In this document: in pieces, positions 11,261-21,900 of the stretch
Layout of the letters: the number at the start of each line of letters is the position of its first letter
How positions within the stretch are numbered: the stretch's first letter is position 1
Assembly (NCBI RefSeq): GCF_964275005.1
Contig: NC_092697.1
Coordinates: forward strand, 17,510,638 to 17,574,637
DNA from: Diadema setosum
Lineage: Eukaryota > Echinodermata > Echinoidea > Diadematoida > Diadematidae
Direction: 5' to 3'
DNA: 64,000 nt
Notes under the pieces: model-generated
What the model saw: only the letters and a program-made list of their open reading frames with translations
Told to the model about the DNA's origin: nothing
Database searches by the model: none
Made by a program: the position numbers and the translations under genes

Positions 11261-11553
11261 CCTGCTAACGTTAGATCTATGTTAGGTGGTGTAAGACACA
11301 GCCATAGGCTGGTAAAGAAAATTAAAGGCTTCCTTATCATGTGGTTGATTTAAGGTGTTATGTAGTTGAGCATGGTATTGTATGCAGTGTATGCATGTAT
11401 TAAGGTGTGTACTGGTTAAGAGTAGACCTGGTTGAGGTTGTGTCGAATTCGCAGTTAAAAGTCTGAGCGGAGTATTCAGTGAATTGTTGTGAATTGGGAG
11501 TGGATTTTTCTCCTGGTTGATGTTCTTTTGGTTGGCTGTTGTTGGATGATACG

Positions 11554-14500
11554 ATGGCAACTCCAGAACAAATTAGAGACTTTGCCACCCTTGGTAGGGA
11601 ACTTGGTTACTCCGGTGGAGAGTTGAATAGTTTCGTGAATGCTCGTTGTGATGAGGCTGCAGAGAAAATGCGGGCTGAGGAAAGAGCCAAGGTCCGGGAA
11701 CATGAAATGAAAATGGCTGAAATGAGATCGACAAATTCCAGTAGTAGTACGCATGTGGATTTGAGTGGTTTGCACTTGAAAATAGGCAAGTTTGACGAGA
11801 ATCGGGATAGGTTCGATGCCTATATCAACAAGTTTGAGTTGTTTGCTGACAGTCAGAAGATCCCTACTGAATTCAAGGCCTTATATCTGATTTCAAATCT
11901 GAGTGGCAAAGCCCTTGAAGTGGTGAACAGAATGGAGCCTGCTGATAGAGATGATTATGCAAGAGTCAAACAGGAGTTGATGGTGCATTTTCAGTTGACT
12001 GAAGAAGGGTATCGCAGGAAGTTTAGGACTGCACGGCCAGAGAAAGGAGAAAGGCCACATCATTTTGCGACGAGGCTCAGAGGGTATCTGGTGCAGTGGA
12101 TTGAGTTGTCAGGGATCGATGAAGAGTATGATAAGTTGTTTGATCTAGTCCTACGGGAACAATTTTTGAATAATTGTTCAAAGGAAGTGGTGGCATTTTT
12201 GAAAGAAAGGGATTGTGATTCAATGGAGGTGGTCAGTAAGAATGCTGATGTGTATGTAAATGCACATGGTGTGCACACATTTGGACAGCAATCAAAGACA
12301 TCTGATCAGAATCAGAAATGGGGAGGTTCAAAGCCCTCACAAGGTGGTGTGAAAAACACACCAGGCAGTCCGAAACCCCCACAGCGCCCATTTGAAGTGA
12401 GGGGAAGGAATCAGCCATCACAGGGTAAGAAAACCCAGTATGGGGCTGGGCGCGGAGATGGCCCGAGGGGTTGTTATCAGTGTGGGAGTCCTACACATTT
12501 GAAGAGGGATTGTCCCATGGTGCGTGTGAAATCAGCTCAAGCAATGGTTGGTACAGAGGTGCTAACTGAAGGATCAGAAATGACACGGTCAAACATGGAT
12601 GCTAGCACGCCGTCAGCTGGCAGTCCAGGAAACTCAATAGGTAGTTTGAGGTCAAATGACGGGGGTGGCAAACAGCCACAGGCAACAGGGCAATCAGCTG
12701 CGTGCATGCCTGTTGGAAATCATGTGCCCGTTGACGGGTATCAGAAAGTTGAAAAGCTGGGAATGGCTTACGGACAAGTAAGTGCGATGATGAATCGTAT
12801 GCCAGTTGTTTCAGGCAGGTTATATCCTGGTGAAGTTCCAATTTCAGTACTCCGTGACACAGGATGCAGTACATGTGTTGTTAAGTCCAGACTGGTTGAG
12901 AGACATCAGCTGACTGGGAAGTGTCAAACAGTGAGGTTGATTGATGGAACAGTCAAGCAATTTCCAGTCGCCAAGGTAGAGTTAGACTCTCCATATTTTT
13001 CAGGTGAGATTGAAGCATTGTGTATGCCGGATTGCTTGTGTGAAGTGATTGTTGGGAATGTCACTGGTGCACGTGAGCCCAATGATCCAGATTTGAAGTG
13101 GGTGCCCAGAGGGGGCAAAGCATTGAGTGACGATGCTGATCAGGAGGATGATGGTGGTAGATACGTCATTGGAGATGGTGAGCAAACTGTAGATACCAAG
13201 GTTGATGGCGTTGATAAGGAAGAGGTTGACAATCTTTCTGAGGTGAAAGAAGATGATCCACAGGTGATGGCAGTCGAAACCCGATCTCAGAAGGAAGACC
13301 AGGTGTTGGGCGAGACAGAGTGTTCAGTCAGGAATGATGACAGTGGAGTGCCAGCTGTCATGGCTGTGGAGACACGGGCCCAAAAAGCACGCAGTACAAA
13401 ACCCAAGAAGGGGTTAGTTGTGGTCGATTCGGTCAAAGTCGCAGATCCGCCAGAGTTTCGTCAGAAACAGAAAGATGACCCCACTCTTCGAGCATCGTGG
13501 GATAAGGTTGGTGTGACTGATAATTCCAGGTATCTGTTCCGGGTAGATCAAGGTTGCCTATTGAGGCAGGAAAGAGATCCGCAAAACCCGACAGAGGGGA
13601 TTGGCCCAAAACTTGTTGTGGTGCCAAAGGAATATCGTGCTGATATCATGCATTTGGCACATGAGTCATTGTTTGGTGGTCACTTAGGGATCAACAACAC
13701 ATTGTCAAAGGTAAAGACACAGTTCTTTTGGCCGGGCATGTATGAAGACATTGCCAATTTCTGCCGATCATGTGATGTATGTCAGAAGACCATCAGCAAA
13801 GGCAAAGTACCCAAGGTGGAGTTAGGTAGACTACCAACAATCGAGGTACCATTTCAGCGTATCGCCATCGATTTGATGGGGCCGTTCACTCCCTCTGAAC
13901 GTGGTCACACCTACATATTGACAATTGTAGATTATGCCACGAGGTATACGGAAGCGATTCCGTTGAAGTCAATAACGACAGTCGATGTCGCAGAAGCACT
14001 GGTGACAGTGTACAGTCGAGTGGGTATACCGCAAGAGGTTATGTCTGACCTAGGACCCCAATTTGTCTCTGACTTGATGAAAGAAGTCTGCCGGTTATTG
14101 TCAATCAAGCAGTTGACGAGTTCCCGATACCATCCCATGTGCAACGGGCTAGTGGAACGGTATAATGCTGTGGTGAAATCGTCTTTGAAGCGGTTGTGCA
14201 CAGAGGAGCCACGCCAATGGGATAGGTATCTTCCTGCCCTTTTGTTTGCTTTGCGAGAGGCACCAAGCTCAAGCCTGGGTTTTTCTCCATTTGAATTACT
14301 ATACGGTCGGCATGTGAGAGGACCCATGGAGGTTTTGAGAGAGCTGTTGACAAACGATGCTGTCGAGCCAGAAAGAAAGAGTGAGTATGAGTATGTCATC
14401 GAGTTGAGAAAGAGACTTGTTGAGTCATGGCAGATGGCACAGGAAAATTTGAAGCAGTCGGCAAAGCGATACAAGACCTACTATGATCGAGGTGCGAAGA

Positions 14501-16233
14501 AACGGAAGTTGAAGATCGGAGACAAAGTCTTGGTGTTACTGCCGACGGAGCAAAACAAGCTCTTGGTTAAATGGAAAGGGCCATATGAGGTGGTCGGTGC
14601 CAAGTATGACTATGACTACGTAGTGGATGTAGATGGCGTGAAAAAGACATTCCACATAAACATGCTCAAGCGATACTTCAGCAGGGTAGCAGAGGAAGAA
14701 ACTGCTGGAAGTTGTTTCGAGGTGTGCCATGATGGTGGTGTAGATGAGTTGTGGAGTGACGAAGGCATGGAAAACAACGATGATGTGTTCACTGAGATAC
14801 CAGAAATGCCTTGTCCGATTCAGAGAGAGTTCGTTGAGGATGTACAGCTGGATGTTTCCCTAGACGAGGTGAAACAAGAGCAGATCAGACGATTACTGTG
14901 CGAGTATCAGGATGTGTTCACAGATGTACCAAAGAAGTCAAGTATTGCAGAGTGCAAGATACACTTGACCACAGACGAACCGGTGCGGTCACCACCATAC
15001 CGCGTACCCCAAGCGTTGCAAGGTGAAATCCAGAAGGAGGTTGAGATGATGGTGAAATTGGGTGTTATTGAACCATCTGACTCTCCCTATGGTCATCCGA
15101 TTGTGATGGTAAAGAAACCGGATGGAACCAACCGTTTCTGTATCGATTTTCGGCGCCTTAATAAGGTTACGGTTTTCGATCCTGAGCCGATGCCGGTGCA
15201 GCAAGACTTGTTTGCGTCACTTGCAAAGAGCAAGTATTTCAGTAAATTGGACTTATCAAAGGGATACTGGCAGCTCCCTTTGAGAGACTCAGACAAGGCC
15301 AAGACAGCATTTCTGACACCGATAGGACAATTCCAATTCAGATACATGCCATTTGGACTTGTCACAGCAGGGGCCCAATTCACGAAGATGATGAGAAAGC
15401 TGCTATTGGGTGTTCCCAATGTGGTGACCTATATTGACGATGTGTTGGTGCACACAAACTCGTGGGAGGAACATGTGACCACACTCTCAGCCGTGTTGAG
15501 TAGACTGCGGGAGGCCAACTTGGCAGCTCGACCAACCAAGTGTGCGCTGGGATTTCAGTCCATAGAGTTCCTTGGCCATGAGGTGAGTGAGGGGATCCTA
15601 CAGACGAGCGAACGTCTCACAAAGAAGATTGCCGAGGCCCCAAGACCGGTGACCAAGAAGCAGGTCAGATCCTTCCTAGGCCTTACCGGCTATTACCGGG
15701 ATTTTATACCCAACTATGCCGATGTGGCATTGCCCCTCACAAATCTCACGAAGAAGGGAAGTCCCGAGAAGGTGAAGTGGGGAGAAGGCGAAGAACAAGC
15801 ATTCCTCGGAATGAAGAAGAGCTTGATCAAGCCACCCATTCTGCACCTACCCGATGAGACCAAGGTATTCAAGCTGAAGGTCGATGCCTCAGACACTGGC
15901 CTAGGTGCTGTTCTAATGCAAGAACGGAATGGCGAAGACTTCCCAGTGGCTTACGCAAGTCGGAAACTCCTTCCGAGGGAATGTCGTTATGCCACTATCG
16001 AGAAGGAGTGTCTTGCGATTGTTTGGGCCATTCGCAAGTTCGAGTTCTATCTGTGTGGCCGGTCTTTCGAAGTACACACAGATCACAAGCCGTTAACGTA
16101 CATACAGGCGAAGAAAATGCACAACAAAAGAATCATGCGATGGTGCATGAGCCTACAGGAGCACAGGTTCAGGCTCGTCTCTGTAAAGGGCAAAGACAAT
16201 GTGGCTGCAGATGCCATGAGCCGCCTAGTGTGA
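11554..16233 (+). CDS. Gag-Pol polyprotein, Gmr1-like, copy 1
   Basis: A single frame of 1559 codons from the ATG at 11554; no conventional start lies further upstream in frame. Gag occupies about residues 1-330, with a coiled, charged N-terminus and a capsid C-terminal region at about 150-237 that resembles a SCAN domain (LVLREQFLNNCSKEVVAFL). A zinc knuckle CYQCGSPTHLKRDC lies near 307-320. Protease carries DTGCS near 435. Integrase has the HHCC finger (H...H...CDVC, about 700-745), then IAIDLMGPF, MSDLGPQF and NGLVERYN as the D,D,E residues, and a GPY-like module (LLVKWKGPYEVV). Reverse transcriptase follows with YIDD near 1294, then RNase H with VDASDTGLGAVL and HTDHKPL. Integrase before RT is the Gmr1 hallmark. 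Gag and pol are fused in one frame. It looks whole. Confidence 0.95.
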   Translation: MATPEQIRDFATLGRELGYSGGELNSFVNARCDEAAEKMRAEERAKVREHEMKMAEMRSTNSSSSTHVDLSGLHLKIGKFDENRDRFDAYINKFELFADSQKIPTEFKALYLISNLSGKALEVVNRMEPADRDDYARVKQELMVHFQLTEEGYRRKFRTARPEKGERPHHFATRLRGYLVQWIELSGIDEEYDKLFDLVLREQFLNNCSKEVVAFLKERDCDSMEVVSKNADVYVNAHGVHTFGQQSKTSDQNQKWGGSKPSQGGVKNTPGSPKPPQRPFEVRGRNQPSQGKKTQYGAGRGDGPRGCYQCGSPTHLKRDCPMVRVKSAQAMVGTEVLTEGSEMTRSNMDASTPSAGSPGNSIGSLRSNDGGGKQPQATGQSAACMPVGNHVPVDGYQKVEKLGMAYGQVSAMMNRMPVVSGRLYPGEVPISVLRDTGCSTCVVKSRLVERHQLTGKCQTVRLIDGTVKQFPVAKVELDSPYFSGEIEALCMPDCLCEVIVGNVTGAREPNDPDLKWVPRGGKALSDDADQEDDGGRYVIGDGEQTVDTKVDGVDKEEVDNLSEVKEDDPQVMAVETRSQKEDQVLGETECSVRNDDSGVPAVMAVETRAQKARSTKPKKGLVVVDSVKVADPPEFRQKQKDDPTLRASWDKVGVTDNSRYLFRVDQGCLLRQERDPQNPTEGIGPKLVVVPKEYRADIMHLAHESLFGGHLGINNTLSKVKTQFFWPGMYEDIANFCRSCDVCQKTISKGKVPKVELGRLPTIEVPFQRIAIDLMGPFTPSERGHTYILTIVDYATRYTEAIPLKSITTVDVAEALVTVYSRVGIPQEVMSDLGPQFVSDLMKEVCRLLSIKQLTSSRYHPMCNGLVERYNAVVKSSLKRLCTEEPRQWDRYLPALLFALREAPSSSLGFSPFELLYGRHVRGPMEVLRELLTNDAVEPERKSEYEYVIELRKRLVESWQMAQENLKQSAKRYKTYYDRGAKKRKLKIGDKVLVLLPTEQNKLLVKWKGPYEVVGAKYDYDYVVDVDGVKKTFHINMLKRYFSRVAEEETAGSCFEVCHDGGVDELWSDEGMENNDDVFTEIPEMPCPIQREFVEDVQLDVSLDEVKQEQIRRLLCEYQDVFTDVPKKSSIAECKIHLTTDEPVRSPPYRVPQALQGEIQKEVEMMVKLGVIEPSDSPYGHPIVMVKKPDGTNRFCIDFRRLNKVTVFDPEPMPVQQDLFASLAKSKYFSKLDLSKGYWQLPLRDSDKAKTAFLTPIGQFQFRYMPFGLVTAGAQFTKMMRKLLLGVPNVVTYIDDVLVHTNSWEEHVTTLSAVLSRLREANLAARPTKCALGFQSIEFLGHEVSEGILQTSERLTKKIAEAPRPVTKKQVRSFLGLTGYYRDFIPNYADVALPLTNLTKKGSPEKVKWGEGEEQAFLGMKKSLIKPPILHLPDETKVFKLKVDASDTGLGAVLMQERNGEDFPVAYASRKLLPRECRYATIEKECLAIVWAIRKFEFYLCGRSFEVHTDHKPLTYIQAKKMHNKRIMRWCMSLQEHRFRLVSVKGKDNVAADAMSRLV

Positions 16234-17630
16234 ACCTACAACACAGAGTAGACGGTCAAATTCAAATGGAACATAGTAAAGCCAAGATAACCAATTCTGA
16301 CAAAACATTTTTTTTTTATACAGTGTTTATTGCATATATCTGACGTCAGTACAGTATTATAAGATTTTTCTTCATGTTACAAAGATGCATTATCATGGAA
16401 GTCTACTTTAAATGTACAGGCAACATGGTTGGCTGTAGACAGGTGTTAATATGGACATATACATGAAAAAAAAATCAATAAGTTCAGTAACTCCTTTGTA
16501 CATGTTTTGTTTGCTAAGAACAAAATGCGCAAAGCAAAGAATATGATAGTTGTTTTTATTTCTGTTATTTCTTTCAGCATTGCGACAAGACTACACCCGC
16601 ACTACATCAACGTCGCTATTGATTAGGTGTAGGGCAATCGCGTTGTAGTGTATAATTATGTACATGTACAGATTGTAGTTTGAGTTGTTATCGCATATGT
16701 AATGTTTAATTACATAGCTTGGGTTATTATCCAACTATTACTGGATACTGCTATACAGGATCATATAGGTGATAATTCAGAGTTGAGGAGTGAGATAGGT
16801 TTCATGTCTCTTTTTAGACACCAGATCTTCAGACAGTCGAGAGGTTGCAAGGTTAGCATTGATACTCTGTAATTCTATGGGGCATCATTGACACACATAC
16901 ATGTATTATCCAAATCTCAAACTTATGTATGCATAGTCACGCAAAGCATGATGTGCAGTGTGAAAAAAAAAATTCATGCTGTTCGTAGAATTGTTTTATG
17001 ATTATTATGTAAGTTTAATAAGTCTGTTTGAACTTGGAATGTGTCACTTTTTTATTACAAAAACAAAAAAAGGGAAATTGGTTTTGTTTGTTTTGGAAAG
17101 TTTTATTGTAGTTTTAATAATTTTGGCATTAACCAAAGAGAAGTTGTGATATTTGAGAGTTTCTGGTGGTTTATTAAACATCTACACAAGTGCATATTAT
17201 GTGACTGATTCGAAACGATAGGCACAGTGATGATCAGTGTATGTTGCAAGTGTTTATCAATTACATCAGTTTTAGGTGAAACCGATTAGAATTATGTGCT
17301 ACACATGCGAAGTACATAGCACATTTTATGCAAGCTTATTGTTTGCTTAGTAGTAGTGAAATGATTGTTTGTCATTTGGTAATGTTTCAGAAAGGAATTA
17401 GAACTGGTATGTACAAGGTGTAATTGCTTGATGCACCGGGTTGTATATAATTGTAGGATATATGATTGTTTTTTTTTTTTTGTTATAGTTTAACAAAGGT
17501 GATTTTCAGTTGCTAGGTTTTTCTTTGTATAGAACATAACTGTTATACTGTATATGCCAGTGTTTTACAAGGAAAATACATTTTTTTGTTGTTGTTGATA
17601 TAATTAAGATTTCCCCTTGAATTATATCTT
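16234..17630 (+). other. Non-coding 3' internal region of Gmr1-like copy 1
   Basis: About 1.4 kb of AT-rich sequence lies between the end of pol and the polypurine tract. No envelope-like frame or other domain is seen. The same region lies at 23591-24985 in copy 2, with a few homopolymer-length differences. Confidence 0.7.
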
Positions 17631-17644
17631 AAGGTGGGGGATAT
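17631..17644 (+). promoter_or_regulatory. Polypurine tract, copy 1
   Basis: AAGGTGGGGGATAT lies immediately before the LTR start TGTCAGG, the usual plus-strand primer position. It is repeated at 24986-24999. Confidence 0.75.
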
Positions 17645-18596
17645 TGTCAGGATGAAACATGTATTTCCTTAGGTTTCCAAGCATGTATTGACAGATCACG
17701 ATAGTTGTTGTTTTTTTATTACAGAGAACAGTGTAAGCTTAGATCAATGGAAGTATGATAGCCAAGATATGGTGGGTTTGAAAATTTGCGTAGTTGTTTG
17801 TTTATCGTATGCAAATCAGTAGACCATATGTAAACAGCTGACACGCGACCACATTCCGTGCGCCGTGGTCTGTACAGGACGTACTGTAGTGTCGTACATT
17901 CGGTATGGGAGGTTATGCATTGTATAGTCGAGAGATTGGTAAGGTAGACGTGCGGGGAATTAGATACAGCTGAGGAGAGAGGATAAGCAGGAAGCATGGA
18001 CGACCACGATAGGCAAGTCAGCTCTCATCATGGACAATGACCGTGACAATCGTGCTAACGGTTTACCAGTGGAGGTCGGTGAGCTCTCATCGAAGACAAT
18101 GATCGTGACGCTCGTCGTGCTGTGCTGAGGGTTTAGCAGTGGAGGTCGACGATCTGGATCCGGCTGGGGAAGGACGGACGATGTCGAGACGTTTTGTGGG
18201 GACATCAGTACAACTGTGTATAAGGAGCGTCCCGGGGCTACGTGTATTGGTATAGCCAATGCAGACGTCGACTACAGTATCTAAGTTGAGTGCTCACACT
18301 AACGATAATTTTTATGTGATTGCATAGACTTAATGCCAAGCTCCTTCACAAGGCATTACCCTGTTGTAGAATTTACACATGAGTAAATAAACAAAGTGGT
18401 GTCAAACGGTCAGTCAAACATTGATTTGTGTGCACGTGAATTCAATCGTGTTTACATCATGGGCCTATTAAAGTTTTAGTGTGGCTGTGTAGCTATAACG
18501 GTAGTTATTATTGCCATTAGTAGATGAACTAGCAGGTCTAAAAAAAAAAAAAATATATAACCACAGAGTGACAAGGTGCAAGGTCACTATGTGACA
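17645..18596 (+). repeat. Middle (shared) LTR
   Basis: 952 bp. It serves as the 3' LTR of copy 1 and the 5' LTR of copy 2, being followed by a primer-binding site at 18601. At the two substitutions I could see it matches the third LTR, not the first. No target duplication lies on either side, as expected for a tandem made by LTR-LTR exchange. Confidence 0.92.
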
Positions 18597-18600
18597 ATTT

Positions 18601-18617
18601 TGGAGGTCCCACCGAGA
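18601..18617 (+). promoter_or_regulatory. Primer-binding site, copy 2
   Basis: Identical to the site at 11244-11260 and complementary to the 3' end of tRNA-Gln(UUG). Confidence 0.8.
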
Positions 18618-18910
18618 CCTGCTAACGTTAGATCTATGTTAGGTGGTGTAAGACACAGCCATAGGCTGGTAAAGAAAATTAAAGGCTTCCTTATCATGTG
18701 GTTGATTTAAGGTGTTATGTAGTTGAGCATGGTATTGTATGCAGTGTATGCATGTATTAAGGTGTGTACTGGTTAAGAGTAGACCTGGTTGAGGTTGTGT
18801 CGAATTCGCAGTTAAAAGTCTGAGCGGAGTATTCAGTGAATTGTTGTGAATTGGGAGTGGATTTTTCTCCTGGTTGATGTTCTTTTGGTTGGCTGTTGTT
18901 GGATGATACG

Positions 18911-21900
18911 ATGGCAACTCCAGAACAAATTAGAGACTTTGCCACCCTTGGTAGGGAACTTGGTTACTCCGGTGGAGAGTTGAATAGTTTCGTGAATGCT
19001 CGTTGTGATGAGGCTGCAGAGAAAATGCGGGCTGAGGAAAGAGCCAAGGTCCGGGAACATGAAATGAAAATGGCTGAAATGAGATCGACAAATTCCAGTA
19101 GTAGTACGCATGTGGATTTGAGTGGTTTGCACTTGAAAATAGGCAAGTTTGACGAGAATCGGGATAGGTTCGATGCCTATATCAACAAGTTTGAGTTGTT
19201 TGCTGACAGTCAGAAGATCCCTACTGAATTCAAGGCCTTATATCTGATTTCAAATCTGAGTGGCAAAGCCCTTGAAGTGGTGAACAGAATGGAGCCTGCT
19301 GATAGAGATGATTATGCAAGAGTCAAACAGGAGTTGATGGTGCATTTTCAGTTGACTGAAGAAGGGTATCGCAGGAAGTTTAGGACTGCACGGCCAGAGA
19401 AAGGAGAAAGGCCACATCATTTTGCGACGAGGCTCAGAGGGTATCTGGTGCAGTGGATTGAGTTGTCAGGGATCGATGAAGAGTATGATAAGTTGTTTGA
19501 TCTAGTCCTACGGGAACAATTTTTGAATAATTGTTCAAAGGAAGTGGTGGCATTTTTGAAAGAAAGGGATTGTGATTCAATGGAGGTGGTCAGTAAGAAT
19601 GCTGATGTGTATGTAAATGCACATGGTGTGCACACATTTGGACAGCAATCAAAGACATCTGATCAGAATCAGAAATGGGGAGGTTCAAAGCCCTCACAAG
19701 GTGGTGTGAAAAACACACCAGGCAGTCCGAAACCCCCACAGCGCCCATTTGAAGTGAGGGGAAGGAATCAGCCATCACAGGGTAAGAAAACCCAGTATGG
19801 GGCTGGGCGCGGAGATGGCCCGAGGGGTTGTTATCAGTGTGGGAGTCCTACACATTTGAAGAGGGATTGTCCCATGGTGCGTGTGAAATCAGCTCAAGCA
19901 ATGGTTGGTACAGAGGTGCTAACTGAAGGATCAGAAATGACACGGTCAAACATGGATGCTAGCACGCCGTCAGCTGGCAGTCCAGGAAACTCAATAGGTA
20001 GTTTGAGGTCAAATGACGGGGGTGGCAAACAGCCACAGGCAACAGGGCAATCAGCTGCGTGCATGCCTGTTGGAAATCATGTGCCCGTTGACGGGTATCA
20101 GAAAGTTGAAAAGCTGGGAATGGCTTACGGACAAGTAAGTGCGATGATGAATCGTATGCCAGTTGTTTCAGGCAGGTTATATCCTGGTGAAGTTCCAATT
20201 TCAGTACTCCGTGACACAGGATGCAGTACATGTGTTGTTAAGTCCAGACTGGTTGAGAGACATCAGCTGACTGGGAAGTGTCAAACAGTGAGGTTGATTG
20301 ATGGAACAGTCAAGCAATTTCCAGTCGCCAAGGTAGAGTTAGACTCTCCATATTTTTCAGGTGAGATTGAAGCATTGTGTATGCCGGATTGCTTGTGTGA
20401 AGTGATTGTTGGGAATGTCACTGGTGCACGTGAGCCCAATGATCCAGATTTGAAGTGGGTGCCCAGAGGGGGCAAAGCATTGAGTGACGATGCTGATCAG
20501 GAGGATGATGGTGGTAGATACGTCATTGGAGATGGTGAGCAAACTGTAGATACCAAGGTTGATGGCGTTGATAAGGAAGAGGTTGACAATCTTTCTGAGG
20601 TGAAAGAAGATGATCCACAGGTGATGGCAGTCGAAACCCGATCTCAGAAGGAAGACCAGGTGTTGGGCGAGACAGAGTGTTCAGTCAGGAATGATGACAG
20701 TGGAGTGCCAGCTGTCATGGCTGTGGAGACACGGGCCCAAAAAGCACGCAGTACAAAACCCAAGAAGGGGTTAGTTGTGGTCGATTCGGTCAAAGTCGCA
20801 GATCCGCCAGAGTTTCGTCAGAAACAGAAAGATGACCCCACTCTTCGAGCATCGTGGGATAAGGTTGGTGTGACTGATAATTCCAGGTATCTGTTCCGGG
20901 TAGATCAAGGTTGCCTATTGAGGCAGGAAAGAGATCCGCAAAACCCGACAGAGGGGATTGGCCCAAAACTTGTTGTGGTGCCAAAGGAATATCGTGCTGA
21001 TATCATGCATTTGGCACATGAGTCATTGTTTGGTGGTCACTTAGGGATCAACAACACATTGTCAAAGGTAAAGACACAGTTCTTTTGGCCGGGCATGTAT
21101 GAAGACATTGCCAATTTCTGCCGATCATGTGATGTATGTCAGAAGACCATCAGCAAAGGCAAAGTACCCAAGGTGGAGTTAGGTAGACTACCAACAATCG
21201 AGGTACCATTTCAGCGTATCGCCATCGATTTGATGGGGCCGTTCACTCCCTCTGAACGTGGTCACACCTACATATTGACAATTGTAGATTATGCCACGAG
21301 GTATACGGAAGCGATTCCGTTGAAGTCAATAACGACAGTCGATGTCGCAGAAGCACTGGTGACAGTGTACAGTCGAGTGGGTATACCGCAAGAGGTTATG
21401 TCTGACCTAGGACCCCAATTTGTCTCTGACTTGATGAAAGAAGTCTGCCGGTTATTGTCAATCAAGCAGTTGACGAGTTCCCGATACCATCCCATGTGCA
21501 ACGGGCTAGTGGAACGGTATAATGCTGTGGTGAAATCGTCTTTGAAGCGGTTGTGCACAGAGGAGCCACGCCAATGGGATAGGTATCTTCCTGCCCTTTT
21601 GTTTGCTTTGCGAGAGGCACCAAGCTCAAGCCTGGGTTTTTCTCCATTTGAATTACTATACGGTCGGCATGTGAGAGGACCCATGGAGGTTTTGAGAGAG
21701 CTGTTGACAAACGATGCTGTCGAGCCAGAAAGAAAGAGTGAGTATGAGTATGTCATCGAGTTGAGAAAGAGACTTGTTGAGTCATGGCAGATGGCACAGG
21801 AAAATTTGAAGCAGTCGGCAAAGCGATACAAGACCTACTATGATCGAGGTGCGAAGAAACGGAAGTTGAAGATCGGAGACAAAGTCTTGGTGTTACTGCC

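Noticed and set aside
13932-14474. 180-codon minus-strand frame, repeated in the second Gmr1-like copy
   Set aside because: It lies entirely opposite the integrase coding sequence, shows no domain, and is a shadow of the conserved plus-strand frame.
16234-17644. Possible envelope gene after pol in the Gmr1-like element
   Set aside because: No long frame, signal peptide or fusion-type segment is seen; the region is AT-rich and non-coding in both copies.
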